Positions 23,424 through 32,538 of a stretch of DNA of 64,000 bases are shown one piece after another. Within the stretch, counting starts at the first letter, position 1; each line of letters begins with the position of its first letter. The translations under genes and the position numbers were made by a program. This DNA comes from Limosilactobacillus balticus (GTDB lineage: Bacteria > Bacillota > Bacilli > Lactobacillales > Lactobacillaceae), in NCBI RefSeq assembly GCF_014145615.1, contig NZ_JACIVH010000066.1, positions 5,001 through 69,000 on the forward strand, written 5' to 3'. The notes under the pieces are model-generated. The model ran no database searches, was not told the origin of the DNA, and saw only the letters and a program-made list of their open reading frames with translations.

Positions 23424-24113
23424 TTAACGATCTTGGTGGTTAAGTTTCTTAGCTAAAATATCACCAATTACTTGAATAATTAAAACAAATAAAAGAACGA
23501 GGATAGTGGCGACAAGGGTTACGTCGTTATTAAATCGGTCGTAACCATATGAAATAGCGGTATTACCTAAACCGCCGGCACCAATTGCACCAGCCATTGC
23601 GGTAAGGCTAACTAAACTAATTAGTGTAACGGTGGAGACACGGACAAGTTCAGAACGTGCTTCACGAAGGTAAACGTCAATAATGATATCCCAGTTAGTA
23701 GCACCGATAGCTTGGGCAGCTTCAATTTTACCGTGGTCAACGCTTTCAAGCGCAACTTGAACTTGACGAGCATAGAAAGCAAATACGCCTAATGAAAGGG
23801 GAACTAATGCGGCGGTCGTTCCAATCTGTGTTCCAACAATCAATTGGGTGAAGGGGGCAATGAAGGCCAACAAAATGATAAATGGAATTGCCCGGAAAAC
23901 AGATACAACCTTATCAACAATACTAAAAACAATTCGATTTTCTAAAATTCCCCCCGGCTCAGTAACCACAAGCGCTACTCCGAAGATTAATCCTAAAATT
24001 CCACCGAAGATAGCAGGCCAGAAAGTCATGTAGATGGTTTGGACGATTGAGGTACCCCAACCATTGTCACCACCCCAGCCAAGTTGAATTACATTTGGTA
24101 TAAGATTATTCAT
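23424..24113 (-). CDS. metI: Methionine ABC transporter permease MetI
   Basis: 229 residues from ATG 24113, chosen because GGAGG sits 7 bases before it, inside any longer frame. It has five membrane helices and the EAA loop ([21 protein letters not shown]). It overlaps metN by 8 bases. Confidence 0.92.
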   Translation of the reverse strand: MNNLIPNVIQLGWGGDNGWGTSIVQTIYMTFWPAIFGGILGLIFGVALVVTEPGGILENRIVFSIVDKVVSVFRAIPFIILLAFIAPFTQLIVGTQIGTTAALVPLSLGVFAFYARQVQVALESVDHGKIEAAQAIGATNWDIIIDVYLREARSELVRVSTVTLISLVSLTAMAGAIGAGGLGNTAISYGYDRFNNDVTLVATILVLLFVLIIQVIGDILAKKLNHQDR

Positions 24114-25170
24114 TCCAAATCCTCCGATCATCAATCTTTGTTACAGTAACATCATTTTGCTTTAAGAAGTCAATAGCTTGTTGACGCTTATCAGCATCGC
24201 CCTTGATAACTACAAATAGGGTACCGACTGGGGAGCCGGCTAAGACTTCAATGTTTCCATAAAGCATGCTTGCTTCAACCTGGAGTTTCTTATATAACTC
24301 GATAATGATTGATTTAGTCACGTTATTTGCATCGTAGACTAATTGCAGTAACTCTTCGTCATCATCAAGGTGACCAAGATCGAATGCTTTAAGGGTATCG
24401 ACTGCGGCTAAGGATCCTCCCACGAATTGCCGGGTTAGGTCCTGTTGTGGTTGGAGGAACACCTTTTGTAAGGTACCACGCTCAATAATTTGTCCATATT
24501 CCATGACAGCAATCTTATTAGCTACTCGTTTAACAGCGTCCATTTCATGGGTAATGAGGACAATTGTCAAATCTAATTTGTCATTGAGCCGTTTAAGAAG
24601 ATCTAGAATCTGATTAGTGTTTTGAGGATCAAGGGCAGAAGTAGCTTCATCAGAAATTAGGATTTCAGGATCGTTAGCTAATGCCCGGGCAATTGAAACT
24701 CGTTGCTGTTCACCGCCAGATAATTGAACAGGATAGAATTCAGCTTTATCCTTTAAGCCAACTAAATCTAAAAGTTCAAGCGCCTTTTTCTCTTTTGCGT
24801 CATCGTCTAAGTCAGTATGTTTAAGAGCAAAAAGGACATTTTCAATTACTGAAGTTTCATTTAGTAAATTGAAGTGTTGAAAAATCATTCCAATTTTTCG
24901 CCGCTTTTCTTGTAACTCTTTATTACTAATTTGCTGTTGATGGTCTTTGAAAAAGACGGTTCCATTAACTGTTACTGACCCAGCAGAGGGGAGTTGTAGG
25001 AGATTGATTGTTCGAACTAATGTTGATTTACCAGCTCCAGAATAACCAACAATCCCATAAATATCGCCTTTCTCTACTTTTAAGGTAACATCTTTTACCG
25101 CATGAACAGTTTGTTTTCGCTGTTTGAAAGTTACGCTAATATTATCTAAGTCAATAATTGGGTTCGCCAT
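24106..25170 (-). CDS. metN: Methionine ABC transporter ATP-binding protein MetN
   Basis: 354 residues: ABC domain with Walker [10 protein letters not shown], signature [15 protein letters not shown] and Walker [13 protein letters not shown]. The C-terminal NIL/ACT-like domain (from about residue 270) binds methionine and causes trans-inhibition in homologues. It energises methionine import with MetI and MetQ. Confidence 0.94.
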   Translation of the reverse strand: MANPIIDLDNISVTFKQRKQTVHAVKDVTLKVEKGDIYGIVGYSGAGKSTLVRTINLLQLPSAGSVTVNGTVFFKDHQQQISNKELQEKRRKIGMIFQHFNLLNETSVIENVLFALKHTDLDDDAKEKKALELLDLVGLKDKAEFYPVQLSGGEQQRVSIARALANDPEILISDEATSALDPQNTNQILDLLKRLNDKLDLTIVLITHEMDAVKRVANKIAVMEYGQIIERGTLQKVFLQPQQDLTRQFVGGSLAAVDTLKAFDLGHLDDDEELLQLVYDANNVTKSIIIELYKKLQVEASMLYGNIEVLAGSPVGTLFVVIKGDADKRQQAIDFLKQNDVTVTKIDDRRIWNE

Positions 25171-25181
25171 ATTAATCCTCC

Positions 25182-26033
25182 TTATTTATTGAAGTTAAGA
25201 TCCCATGCTGGAATTTCAGCAGTACCGTAAAGCTTCTTGATTTCTTGCTTTGTCTTTTCTGTTTGGTAAGCACGTACAACATCTTTGTAAATCTTGTTAT
25301 TCTTTTCACTACCTTTAACAGCAATTACGTTAACCCATTGTTTGGAATCTTTATTAATTGGTTCAACAAAAATTGCACTCTTGTAGTTAAGACCAGCTGC
25401 TTGAGCGTAATTAGTATTAACTACCGCGGCATCGACGTTATCTAATGACCGAGCTGTTTGATCAGCGGCTAATTCTTTAATTTTAAGATCGCGCGGGTTC
25501 TTGGAAATTGAATTTACAGTTGCAAGCTTTGTGCCTTTCTTTAGGTCGATCAAACCAGCATTCTTTAATGCGAATAATGCCCGTGATTCGTTTGAAGCAT
25601 CGTTTGGCACTGCGATTGTTCCCCCATTAGGAATTTCCTTAACGCTCTTGTATTGCTTAGAGTAAAGACGGATTGGTGTGATGTAGGTGTCACCGATAGA
25701 AACAAGATCTGTCTTATGTGCTTTATTCCATGTTTGTAAGAATAGCTTGTGTTGGAATGAGTTTAAATCGACATCGCCATTTTCTAAGGCTTTATTTGGC
25801 TGGTTATAATCAGTAAACCGCTTGAACTTCAAAGTAACGTTGTACTTATCTTTAGCGGTTTTACTTACTGAATTCCAAATTTCATCGTCTTGTTTTGAAC
25901 CAGCCATAATCCCAACAGTAACAGTTCGTTTTGCTTGTTGTTGCGGACGAATAAAACTAAAGTATCCGGCAATGACAACAATAAGTGCAACTACTGACCA
26001 AATAATGATATTTCTTCTTTTCTTTCTCTTCAT
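25182..26033 (-). CDS. metQ: Methionine-binding protein MetQ (NlpA family)
   Basis: 283 residues from ATG 26033 (AAAGGGAGC in front). An N-terminal helix ([19 protein letters not shown]) without a lipobox Cys replaces the lipoprotein signal, so the protein is probably held by an uncleaved helix. The NlpA domain starts at [16 protein letters not shown] and includes [13 protein letters not shown]. It is first gene of the Met T-box operon. Confidence 0.92.
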   Translation of the reverse strand: MKRKKRRNIIIWSVVALIVVIAGYFSFIRPQQQAKRTVTVGIMAGSKQDDEIWNSVSKTAKDKYNVTLKFKRFTDYNQPNKALENGDVDLNSFQHKLFLQTWNKAHKTDLVSIGDTYITPIRLYSKQYKSVKEIPNGGTIAVPNDASNESRALFALKNAGLIDLKKGTKLATVNSISKNPRDLKIKELAADQTARSLDNVDAAVVNTNYAQAAGLNYKSAIFVEPINKDSKQWVNVIAVKGSEKNNKIYKDVVRAYQTEKTKQEIKKLYGTAEIPAWDLNFNK

Positions 26034-26103
26034 AGTAAAAAGCTCCCTTTCAATCAATTAAATATTTTCGTTGGTTAATTGAAACGTTAGATTGCTAGTA
26101 AAT

Positions 26104-26375
26104 AAAAAAGCACTCGTCCCTTTATTCAAAGGACGAGTGCTCGCGTTACCACCTTTATTTGCTGAATCTTCACAGACCCAGCCTCAGTAGGTTACTCTAA
26201 TAAAATAATTAGAATTACCTAGCACTAATAACGTGTGCTAACCCGTTATCGACTAACAATCATCGATACCATTCCAAGCCCATCTTCAGTAGTTACGCTT
26301 GCTTCTTCACACCACCCAGAAGTTCTCTTGTAAGCCTCGCTACTTACTCTGCTTTTCGATATGTTTTAACGTTCA
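26104..26375 (-). promoter_or_regulatory. T-box riboswitch controlling metQ-metN-metI-M20
   Basis: The minus-strand leader shows the T-box core GGTGGTAACGCGAGCA. The terminator GCACTCGTCC/GGACGAGTGC has a T run at 26104-26141, and a long stem I region (AGCAGAGTAAGTAGCG...) lies upstream. The putative specifier loop holds GGAATGGTA. ATG (Met) fits the transporter operon, although TGG overlaps it by two bases. Uncharged tRNA-Met would favour readthrough. Confidence 0.9.
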
Positions 26376-26394
26376 ATTAATTATTATGTGTTTC

Positions 26395-26422
26395 ATTATA
26401 ATGGTTCTCTCATTTTTGTCAA
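26395..26422 (-). promoter_or_regulatory. Promoter of the Met operon
   Basis: TTGACA (26422-26417) and TATAAT (26400-26395) on the minus strand are 16 bases apart, directly before the T-box leader. Confidence 0.75.
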
Positions 26423-26519
26423 CGCATTTTTTAATTTAAATTTTACTCTATTTGAGTCATCAATCGTTTTACATGAGATTATAATAGTATTTATTAAAGA
26501 TAGTAAGGATCGAAAATTA

Positions 26520-27503
26520 ATGAATAAACCAGTAAAACTTGAGGATGTTGCTAAAAAAGCCGGCGTATCTAAAACAACTGTCTCGCGGGTGTTAAATAAG
26601 CGAGGCTATTTAAGTGAAGAAACAATTAAGAAAGTTCATAACGCAATGAAAGAGTTGGAATACCGTCCCAATGTTATTGCCCGCCAGCTTTTTAAACAAA
26701 AAACTAATTTAGTAGGGTTAGTTTTTCCAACGGTTAATAATCCATTTTTTGGTCAATTGGAGGCAGCGTTAGATACAGAACTATATCAGGCTGGCTATAA
26801 AGTTCTGATGGGAAATAGTCAAAACAACCCGCAAAAAGAACAAGAATATATACAACTTTTGCTCAACCACCAGATTGATGGGTTAATTATCGGGGCCCAT
26901 AATGATCAAGACGTCCAATATAAGGAAAAGAATTTACCCATTGTATCAATTGAACGGTTAGTGAGTTCTCATATTCCAATGGTAGGTGTAAATAATTATG
27001 AAGGAGGACGGTTAGCGACGGAGCGTTTAGTAGAAATCGGTTGTCGCCATATTATCCATACTAATTATCCTCCGCATGAAGAATCGACAAATGGTCAAAG
27101 ACGGCAGGGATATGAAGATGTAATGAAGGAAAAGGGATTGCCAGCGATTACCTATGCAGTTGATTTTGATTGGCCAGTTGAAGAGAAAAAGAAAGTATTT
27201 GAACAGATATTTAGTGAACATCCAGAAGTTGATGGAATTTTTGCTGATAATGATACCAATGCGGCATTAATTATGCAGGTAGCCCAAAAGTATGGGCGTA
27301 AGATTCCAGAAGATTTAAAGATAATTGGCTTTGATGGTGCCGATATCACTAAAGTTCTTTTTCCGGGATTAACAACAATTCAGCAACCAATCAATTTAAT
27401 GGCTAAGGTAGCAGTTGAACTACTTGAACAGCAGATTAAGGGAGAGGTAATTGAAGATTCTGTTCAATTACCAGTGAAGCTAATTACAGGGGTAACAGCT
27501 TAA
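26520..27503 (+). CDS. LacI-family repressor (ScrR/RbsR-like)
   Basis: 327 residues from ATG 26520; the frame is open further upstream, but AAGGAT and the family N-terminus (KLEDVAKKAGVSKTTVSRVLN) fix this start. The helix-turn-helix and hinge (NVIARQLF) lead into a periplasmic-binding-protein-like sensor ending QLPVKLITGVTA. Next downstream are a 42-bp palindrome, a ROK kinase and a SemiSWEET, so a sugar or sugar phosphate is the likely inducer. ScrR (sucrose/fructose) is the closest guess. Confidence 0.88.
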   Translation: MNKPVKLEDVAKKAGVSKTTVSRVLNKRGYLSEETIKKVHNAMKELEYRPNVIARQLFKQKTNLVGLVFPTVNNPFFGQLEAALDTELYQAGYKVLMGNSQNNPQKEQEYIQLLLNHQIDGLIIGAHNDQDVQYKEKNLPIVSIERLVSSHIPMVGVNNYEGGRLATERLVEIGCRHIIHTNYPPHEESTNGQRRQGYEDVMKEKGLPAITYAVDFDWPVEEKKKVFEQIFSEHPEVDGIFADNDTNAALIMQVAQKYGRKIPEDLKIIGFDGADITKVLFPGLTTIQQPINLMAKVAVELLEQQIKGEVIEDSVQLPVKLITGVTA

Positions 27504-27514
27504 TGTTACTCTTT

Positions 27515-27556
27515 TTTCATTTATTTATGTCAACCGGTTGACATAAATAAATGAAA
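27515..27556. promoter_or_regulatory. 42-bp perfect palindrome, LacI-family operator
   Basis: The two 21-base halves are exact reverse complements, centred on CAACCGGTTG. The middle, TTATGTCAACCGGTTGACAT, has the central CG typical of LacI-family operators. There is no T run after it on either strand, so it is not a usual terminator. It lies between the repressor gene and the kinase gene. Confidence 0.75.
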
Positions 27557-27565
27557 GCGATACCA
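27551..27565 (+). promoter_or_regulatory. cre (CcpA) site before the ROK kinase
   Basis: ATGAAAGCGATACCA matches WTGNAANCGNWNNCW at every position. It overlaps the right end of the palindrome by six bases, so catabolite repression and the local repressor probably meet at this promoter. Confidence 0.6.
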
Positions 27566-27623
27566 TAAAGGCGTTAAAAATATCATAGTGATGTAAATGG
27601 TTAGTAAAAATGAGGTGACTTAT

Positions 27624-28499
27624 ATGCTGTTAGGAAGCATTGAAGCGGGTGGAACTAAATTTGTATGCGCGGTTGGAAATATCAATTACCAAATTAAGAA
27701 GGCGATTCATATTCCAACCACTACCCCTGAAGAGACGTTGCAAAACTGCATTGATTTCTTTAAGCAGTTTGATGATCTGAGTGCAATTGGGGTGGCCTCA
27801 TTTGGTCCGATTGAAATTCGTCGCAGTTCACCAAAATATGGTTTTATCACTAATACCCCGAAAAAAGGATGGCAAGATGTTGATTTTGTTGGCACCCTAA
27901 AGAAGGCGTTTGATGTTCCAATTGCTTGGACTACTGATGTAAACGGATCAGCATACGGAGAATATGTTTTATCAACCTTATTTAACAAACGGATCCATTC
28001 CTTGGTTTACTACACAATAGGTACAGGTGTTGGGGCTGGCTGTGTAATTGATGGTAAATTTGTTGGCGAATTAGGTCACCCAGAAATGGGGCATATTCGG
28101 TTAAAGCGGCATCCTGATGATCTTGATTTTAAAGGAATTTGTCCATATCACGGGGACTGTCTTGAAGGTCTTGTAAGTGGACCGACATTTGAAGCACGAT
28201 TAGGTAAGAGTGGGCGCGATGTTCCATTAACTGACCATGTTTGGGATATTATGGCTTACTATGTTGCGCAAGCGGCCCTTGATGCTACTTTAATGTTCCG
28301 TCCCGGACAGATCGTTTTTGGGGGAGGAGTAGTTAGTGAGGAATTCTTAAAGAAAGTACGCCGTGAATTTAAGAAGTTACTTAATGATTACGTTAATGTT
28401 GGTAATGTTGACGAATACATTACGATGCCATTAGCTCAGAATAATGGTTCAGCAACAATCGGTGATTTTGCCTTAGCATTGAAAGCTGCAACTGAATAA
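27624..28499 (+). CDS. ROK-family fructokinase-like sugar kinase
   Basis: 291 residues from ATG 27624, chosen for its GAGGTGA ribosome site. Motifs include the phosphate loop IEAGGTKFVCAVG, the catalytic Asp region TTDVNGSAYGE, the ROK stretch YTIGTGVGAGCVIDG, the zinc set HPEMGHIRLKRHPDD...CPYHGDCLEG, and FGGGVVSEE. The zinc site and length match bacterial fructokinases of the ScrK/Mak group. It would phosphorylate fructose (or a similar hexose) entering through the SemiSWEET encoded 15 bases downstream. Confidence 0.88.
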   Translation: MLLGSIEAGGTKFVCAVGNINYQIKKAIHIPTTTPEETLQNCIDFFKQFDDLSAIGVASFGPIEIRRSSPKYGFITNTPKKGWQDVDFVGTLKKAFDVPIAWTTDVNGSAYGEYVLSTLFNKRIHSLVYYTIGTGVGAGCVIDGKFVGELGHPEMGHIRLKRHPDDLDFKGICPYHGDCLEGLVSGPTFEARLGKSGRDVPLTDHVWDIMAYYVAQAALDATLMFRPGQIVFGGGVVSEEFLKKVRREFKKLLNDYVNVGNVDEYITMPLAQNNGSATIGDFALALKAATE

Positions 28500-28513
28500 T
28501 ATATTTAGCGAGA

Positions 28514-28789
28514 ATGAGACAAATGGATGAGAAAAAATTTATCGTTTGGCTAGGAAGAATTGCCAGTGTAATTGCTGTCTTAATGTATATTTCATATATT
28601 GCTCAGATTTATAATAATTTGCATGGGCACTATGCGGCACCTCTCCAACCTTTTGTCGCTGGAATAAACTGTACTTTGTGGAGTATCTATGCTTACTTCA
28701 AGACGAATCGTGATTGGCCAGTGTTTTGGGTGAGCTTTCCTGGAATTTTCTTTAGTTTTGCAACATTCTTAACTTGTTTTCCCTGGTAA
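28514..28789 (+). CDS. SemiSWEET sugar transporter (second copy)
   Basis: 91 residues, three helices, sharing the core IAVLMYISYIAQIYNN and the motifs APLQP and NCTLW with the copy at 11431-11751. It is the last gene of the LacI-controlled kinase operon. This suggests facilitated sugar entry trapped by phosphorylation. The start could also be ATG 28523; neither has a strong ribosome site, which fits translational coupling to the kinase. Confidence 0.88.
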   Translation: MRQMDEKKFIVWLGRIASVIAVLMYISYIAQIYNNLHGHYAAPLQPFVAGINCTLWSIYAYFKTNRDWPVFWVSFPGIFFSFATFLTCFPW

Positions 28790-28807
28790 GAGAGTAAAAA
28801 TATCATT

Positions 28808-28834
28808 AAGTGGGTGTTCTCACCTGCTTTTTTT
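28808..28834 (+). terminator. Terminator of the kinase-SemiSWEET operon
   Basis: AAGTGGGTG and CACCTGCTT flank a four-base loop and are followed by a T run. Confidence 0.8.
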
Positions 28835-28924
28835 ATTTTTAGCACTTCTGGTAATTAAAAAAAGATTATGTTAATATTAGAAAACAATTAAAACATTAAC
28901 CTATAATTGAAAGGGGTCTTAGTA

Positions 28925-29857
28925 ATGACACGAAAAGTTGGAGTTATCGGAATGGGTAATGTGGGTTCAACCGTTGCGCACTATATTGTGGCGATGGGAT
29001 TTGCAGATGACCTAGTTCTGATTGACAAAAACGATGCAAAGGTTAAGGCAGATGCACTTGATTTTGAAGACGCGATGGCTAATTTGCCTTTCCATACCAA
29101 TATTACTGTTAATAACTACAGTGCATTGAAGGATGCAGATGTAATTGTATCTGCATTAGGAAATATCAAACTCCAAGATAACCCTAATGCTGATCGTTTT
29201 GCGGAACTTCCATTTACCCGGCAAGCGGTAAAAGAGGTTGCGCAAAAGATTAAGGAAAGCGGCTTTAAGGGCAAGATTGTGGCTATTACTAACCCGGTTG
29301 ATGTTATTACTTCGCTTTATCAAAAAATAACTGGTCTTCCGAAGAACCATGTATTAGGAACAGGAACGCTGCTTGATTCTGCACGAATGAAGCGGGCAGT
29401 GGCTGAACGACTTAATTTGGATCCGCGTTCTGTGGATGGCTATAATCTTGGTGAGCACGGTAATTCTCAATTCACAGCATGGTCTACCGTTCGCGTTCTT
29501 GGTCGTCCTTTAACTGAATTAGCAGATAAGCGTGGACTAGACTTAGAAGAGCTTGATAAGGAAGCTAAGATGGGCGGCTGGACCGTCTTCCAAGGAAAGA
29601 AGTATACTAATTATGGGGTTGCAACGGCAGCTGTTAAGCTTGTCAATGCAATTTTATCCGATTCATTAACTGAATTACCGGTATCAAATTTCCGTGAAGA
29701 ATATGGAGTCTACTTATCTTACCCAGCAGTGGTTGGGCGTGATGGAGTTGTAGAACAAGCTCAACTTGATTTGACAGATGAAGAGCTACAAAAGCTGCAA
29801 ACATCAGCGGATTTCATTAAGGAGAAATATCAAGAAAGTTTGCAAGCAAAAGATTAA
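28925..29857 (+). CDS. L-2-hydroxyisocaproate dehydrogenase (lactate/malate dehydrogenase family)
   Basis: 310 residues from ATG 28925 (AAAGGGG in front). The NAD motif is GVIGMGNVGSTVAHY and the catalytic His lies in LGEHGNSQF. The substrate loop reads LGNIKLQDNPNADRFAELPF, the pattern of L-HicDH, where lactate dehydrogenase has the AGAPQKPGE-type loop. The enzyme reduces branched-chain 2-keto acids to L-2-hydroxy acids and regenerates NAD+. A link with the isoleucine 2-epimerase homologue 5 kb away is possible. Confidence 0.9.
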   Translation: MTRKVGVIGMGNVGSTVAHYIVAMGFADDLVLIDKNDAKVKADALDFEDAMANLPFHTNITVNNYSALKDADVIVSALGNIKLQDNPNADRFAELPFTRQAVKEVAQKIKESGFKGKIVAITNPVDVITSLYQKITGLPKNHVLGTGTLLDSARMKRAVAERLNLDPRSVDGYNLGEHGNSQFTAWSTVRVLGRPLTELADKRGLDLEELDKEAKMGGWTVFQGKKYTNYGVATAAVKLVNAILSDSLTELPVSNFREEYGVYLSYPAVVGRDGVVEQAQLDLTDEELQKLQTSADFIKEKYQESLQAKD

Positions 29858-29928
29858 GGAAAATTTAAATAAAGAAAATAGACTAGCATAAAAAATTTAT
29901 GCATGGTAGAGTTGCTTCTATACTTAAC

Positions 29929-29975
29929 AAATAAAAGTGGCGTCATCAAATAAATTTGGTGGCACCACTTTTATT
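29929..29975. terminator. Hairpin between L-HicDH and MFS genes
   Basis: AATAAAAGTGG and CCACTTTTATT form the outer stem, and a partly paired inner part continues it. It probably terminates the dehydrogenase transcript and lies immediately before the MFS ribosome site. Confidence 0.65.
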
Positions 29976-30003
29976 CTGTAAAAATATAGAAAGGAAATAT
30001 ATC

Positions 30004-31200
30004 ATGACAAAAGAAGTAAAGCGTATAATCTTTGTAGTTCTTTTTTGTGAGTTTTTGATTTGTCTTGGAATGAGTCTTATCTTCCCAGTTGAACCGTTCA
30101 TTAAAAATGAATATCACTTTACTGCCTTTGACATGGGAGTGATGTCTTCCCTATTTGCGTTTGTACAATTTATTGCTTCTCCCATTGTTGGTCGGATTTC
30201 AGACAAGGTTGGACGAAAGCCAATGTTAGTATGGGGATTGCTGATATTTGCGATTGCTGAATTCGTTTTTGCCTTAGCACAGCATTTATGGTTATTTGAC
30301 CTATCGCGGGCTGTGGATGGATTATCGGCAGCTATGTTTGTACCAACGTCAATGGCATTAGCGGCGGACATTACTAGTGAAAAAGACCGCGCCAAAGTTA
30401 TTGGTTGGTTATCAGCGGCTTTTAGTGGAGGATTGATTTTAGGACCGGGGCTTGGTGGAATGTTAGCGCATGTAAATTATAAATTTCCATTTTGGGTTGC
30501 TGGTATTCTAGGCTTGATTAGTACGGTTGTTGCTTGGCGCTTTTTACCTCACGATGAGGATGAACTATTCAAGAGTGAAACTAAAAATCCTGAAAATGAA
30601 TTATTGACTGGTGGTTGGAGTCAATTGAAACAAATTATGACCCCAATACTAATTACGCTCTTTGGAATGATCTTTGTAGCTTCATTTGGGTTAGCGGGCT
30701 TTGAAAGTATCTATAGTTTATATGTCAATGAAGTTCATAATTTTGACTTAAACGCAATTGCGCTTGTTTTAACGCTCAATGGGATTATTTCACTTATCCT
30801 GCAAGTATTTTTCTTTGATCGGCTAGTTCGCTGGCTGGGAGAAGTTCGACTAATGCGATACAGTTTTTTCCTTAGTTTAGTTGGAACGATCATGGTGATT
30901 TATGATCATAATCATTGGCATATTATTATTGCAACCTTGTTTGTTTTTGAAGCATTCGATATGTTACGCCCAACAATTACTACATTATTAACTAAGATGA
31001 GCAAGACAAATCAAGGATTATTGAACGGAGTAAATATGTCATTAACAAGTGTGGGAAATATTATTGGTCCCCTTATTAGTGGTTATTTATTAGATGTAAA
31101 TTATCAATATCCATATTGGTTTGTATCGATATTCCTAATTATTTCCTGGGTAATAACACTTGTTTTAGGACGGGAAAGAAAAGCAGCTACTAACGACTAA
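30004..31200 (+). CDS. MFS drug/metabolite exporter
   Basis: 398 residues from ATG 30004 (AGAAAGGAAA in front); twelve membrane helices. The MFS loop motif is GRISDKVGRKPMLVWGL (between helices 2 and 3), and the helix-5 motif region is GGLILGPGLGGML, typical of H+-coupled drug antiporters (DHA1 family). Substrate unknown. It has its own terminator. Confidence 0.85.
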   Translation: MTKEVKRIIFVVLFCEFLICLGMSLIFPVEPFIKNEYHFTAFDMGVMSSLFAFVQFIASPIVGRISDKVGRKPMLVWGLLIFAIAEFVFALAQHLWLFDLSRAVDGLSAAMFVPTSMALAADITSEKDRAKVIGWLSAAFSGGLILGPGLGGMLAHVNYKFPFWVAGILGLISTVVAWRFLPHDEDELFKSETKNPENELLTGGWSQLKQIMTPILITLFGMIFVASFGLAGFESIYSLYVNEVHNFDLNAIALVLTLNGIISLILQVFFFDRLVRWLGEVRLMRYSFFLSLVGTIMVIYDHNHWHIIIATLFVFEAFDMLRPTITTLLTKMSKTNQGLLNGVNMSLTSVGNIIGPLISGYLLDVNYQYPYWFVSIFLIISWVITLVLGRERKAATND

Positions 31201-31236
31201 ACGTTTAATGTTTTTATTCTTAAATTAAGAAAATGA

Positions 31237-31284
31237 AATAGCGAGGAATTAGGAAAAATAAAATTTTTCTAATTTCTCGCTATT
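31237..31284. terminator. Bidirectional terminator, MFS and FMN-binding genes
   Basis: AATAGCGAGGAATTAGGAAAA pairs almost fully with TTTTTCTAATTTCTCGCTATT; it serves the convergent genes. Confidence 0.85.
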
Positions 31285-31297
31285 GTTGTATTTATGC

Positions 31298-31588
31298 TTA
31301 ATTTTGTTGTGCCTGTTGCAGTGTATCCTTGGTTGCTTCTTTAATCGCACGACTTGTTGCGCTGGCCCCAGTGATGCCATCCACGTCTGCACTATTAGCT
31401 GCAATAATTTTGCCGGGAAGTTCATCCAAAGCCCATTGACCCATTTCAGATTCATGATGTTTGATTATTTGTAAATTTTGAATTTTATCGTCTTGGTAGG
31501 TTAATAAAACTTCTAATTCACCACCATAGGCACTAAAGCCATTTCCAATATATTGATTTTCTTCTATTTCTCTCATTTTAATATCCAT
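31298..31588 (-). CDS. Small FMN-binding domain protein
   Basis: 96 residues corresponding to one FMN_bind domain. DGITGASATSRA near residue 70 is the flavin-attachment-type motif (the Thr/Ser of S/TGAT..S), as in extracellular electron transfer and Nqr/Rnf proteins. There is no signal peptide or membrane helix, so it would be cytoplasmic and attachment by a flavin transferase is uncertain. It lies 11 bases downstream of nth and may share its transcript. Confidence 0.8.
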   Translation of the reverse strand: MDIKMREIEENQYIGNGFSAYGGELEVLLTYQDDKIQNLQIIKHHESEMGQWALDELPGKIIAANSADVDGITGASATSRAIKEATKDTLQQAQQN

Positions 31589-31599
31589 AATTATTTGAG

Positions 31600-32241
31600 T
31601 TAAATTACATTATTTTGGCCTGTTACGCAGAGTGATAGTAGTGGGCAAGTCTGACACTTAGGATTTCTTGCCGTGCAGACATACCTACCCCAAAAAATCA
31701 TACTATGATGAGCATCTAACCAGCGTTCAGGAGGAATAGTTTTCATTAATTTCTTTTCAATTGCAAGAATGGATGCTTGGGGATCTACCATTCTTAGGCG
31801 ACGGGCAACACGACTAACGTGGGTATCAACTGGGAAAGCAGGAATATTAAAGCATTCTGCGAGGACAACGTCAGCAACTTTCCTACCGACCCCAGATAAG
31901 GTCATTAGCTCCTTGAGAGTGTGAGGAACCTCACCATTAAAGTCAGTGACAATTTGCCGTGACGTTTTGACTAAAAATTTAGCTTTATTTCGATAAAGCC
32001 CTAATCTTTTTATATAAGATTCAACTTCCTCGGGTTCAGCGCCTGCTAAATCTGCTGGCAGAGGAAAGCGAGCGAATAACGCTGGCGTTACCTCATTGAC
32101 AGATCGATCTGTTGATTGTGCACTTAGGATTGTAGCTAAGAGAAAGTGAAAGTTTGTGTCAGCAGTCAAGGTTGTTCCTGCCTCAGGAAATGTTTGCCGC
32201 ATGACTTTAATTGAGTAACGAATTTCATCTGGTGATAACAT
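31600..32241 (-). CDS. nth: Endonuclease III (Nth)
   Basis: 213 residues. The helix-hairpin-helix with catalytic Lys is LSGVGRKVADV, the catalytic Asp lies in VDTHVSR, and the iron-sulfur ligands have the spacing C-x6-C-x2-C-x5-C near the C-terminus. It removes oxidised pyrimidines and cleaves abasic sites. Confidence 0.96.
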   Translation of the reverse strand: MLSPDEIRYSIKVMRQTFPEAGTTLTADTNFHFLLATILSAQSTDRSVNEVTPALFARFPLPADLAGAEPEEVESYIKRLGLYRNKAKFLVKTSRQIVTDFNGEVPHTLKELMTLSGVGRKVADVVLAECFNIPAFPVDTHVSRVARRLRMVDPQASILAIEKKLMKTIPPERWLDAHHSMIFWGRYVCTARNPKCQTCPLLSLCVTGQNNVI

Positions 32242-32538
32242 ATAAAATCACTCTTTCCGAATATGATTATAACCATTTTAACCCGAATGATTAAAATAGC
32301 GAAGAAGAATAACTACATTTTATACTCATTAAATTCTTATTTGTAAAATTTGAGTTTAACAATATGACACCAATTTAGGTTAAGAAAAAAATGTTTAATA
32401 ATGATGTAATTGTAGAAAACGCTTTCTTTGATTAATTTAAATAAACGATTGACCTAGGGAAGGCGCCTTGGTAAAATGTATTAAAGATTTTCTTATAATT
32501 CTAATCGAAATTTAATTATTCAAAAAAGGAGGATGATT
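32242..32538 (+). other. Control region of the amino-acid permease/epimerase operon
   Basis: Contains a cre-like palindrome, AGAAAACGCTTTCT (about 32414-32427). A promoter with TTGACC at 32449 and TAAAAT at 32472 (17 bases between) follows. AAGGAGG stands just before the ATG at 32539. The first 150 bases after nth hold nothing I recognise. Confidence 0.6.

Noticed and set aside
27515-27556. Palindrome as terminator of the LacI gene
   Set aside because: No T run follows on either strand; an operator is more probable.
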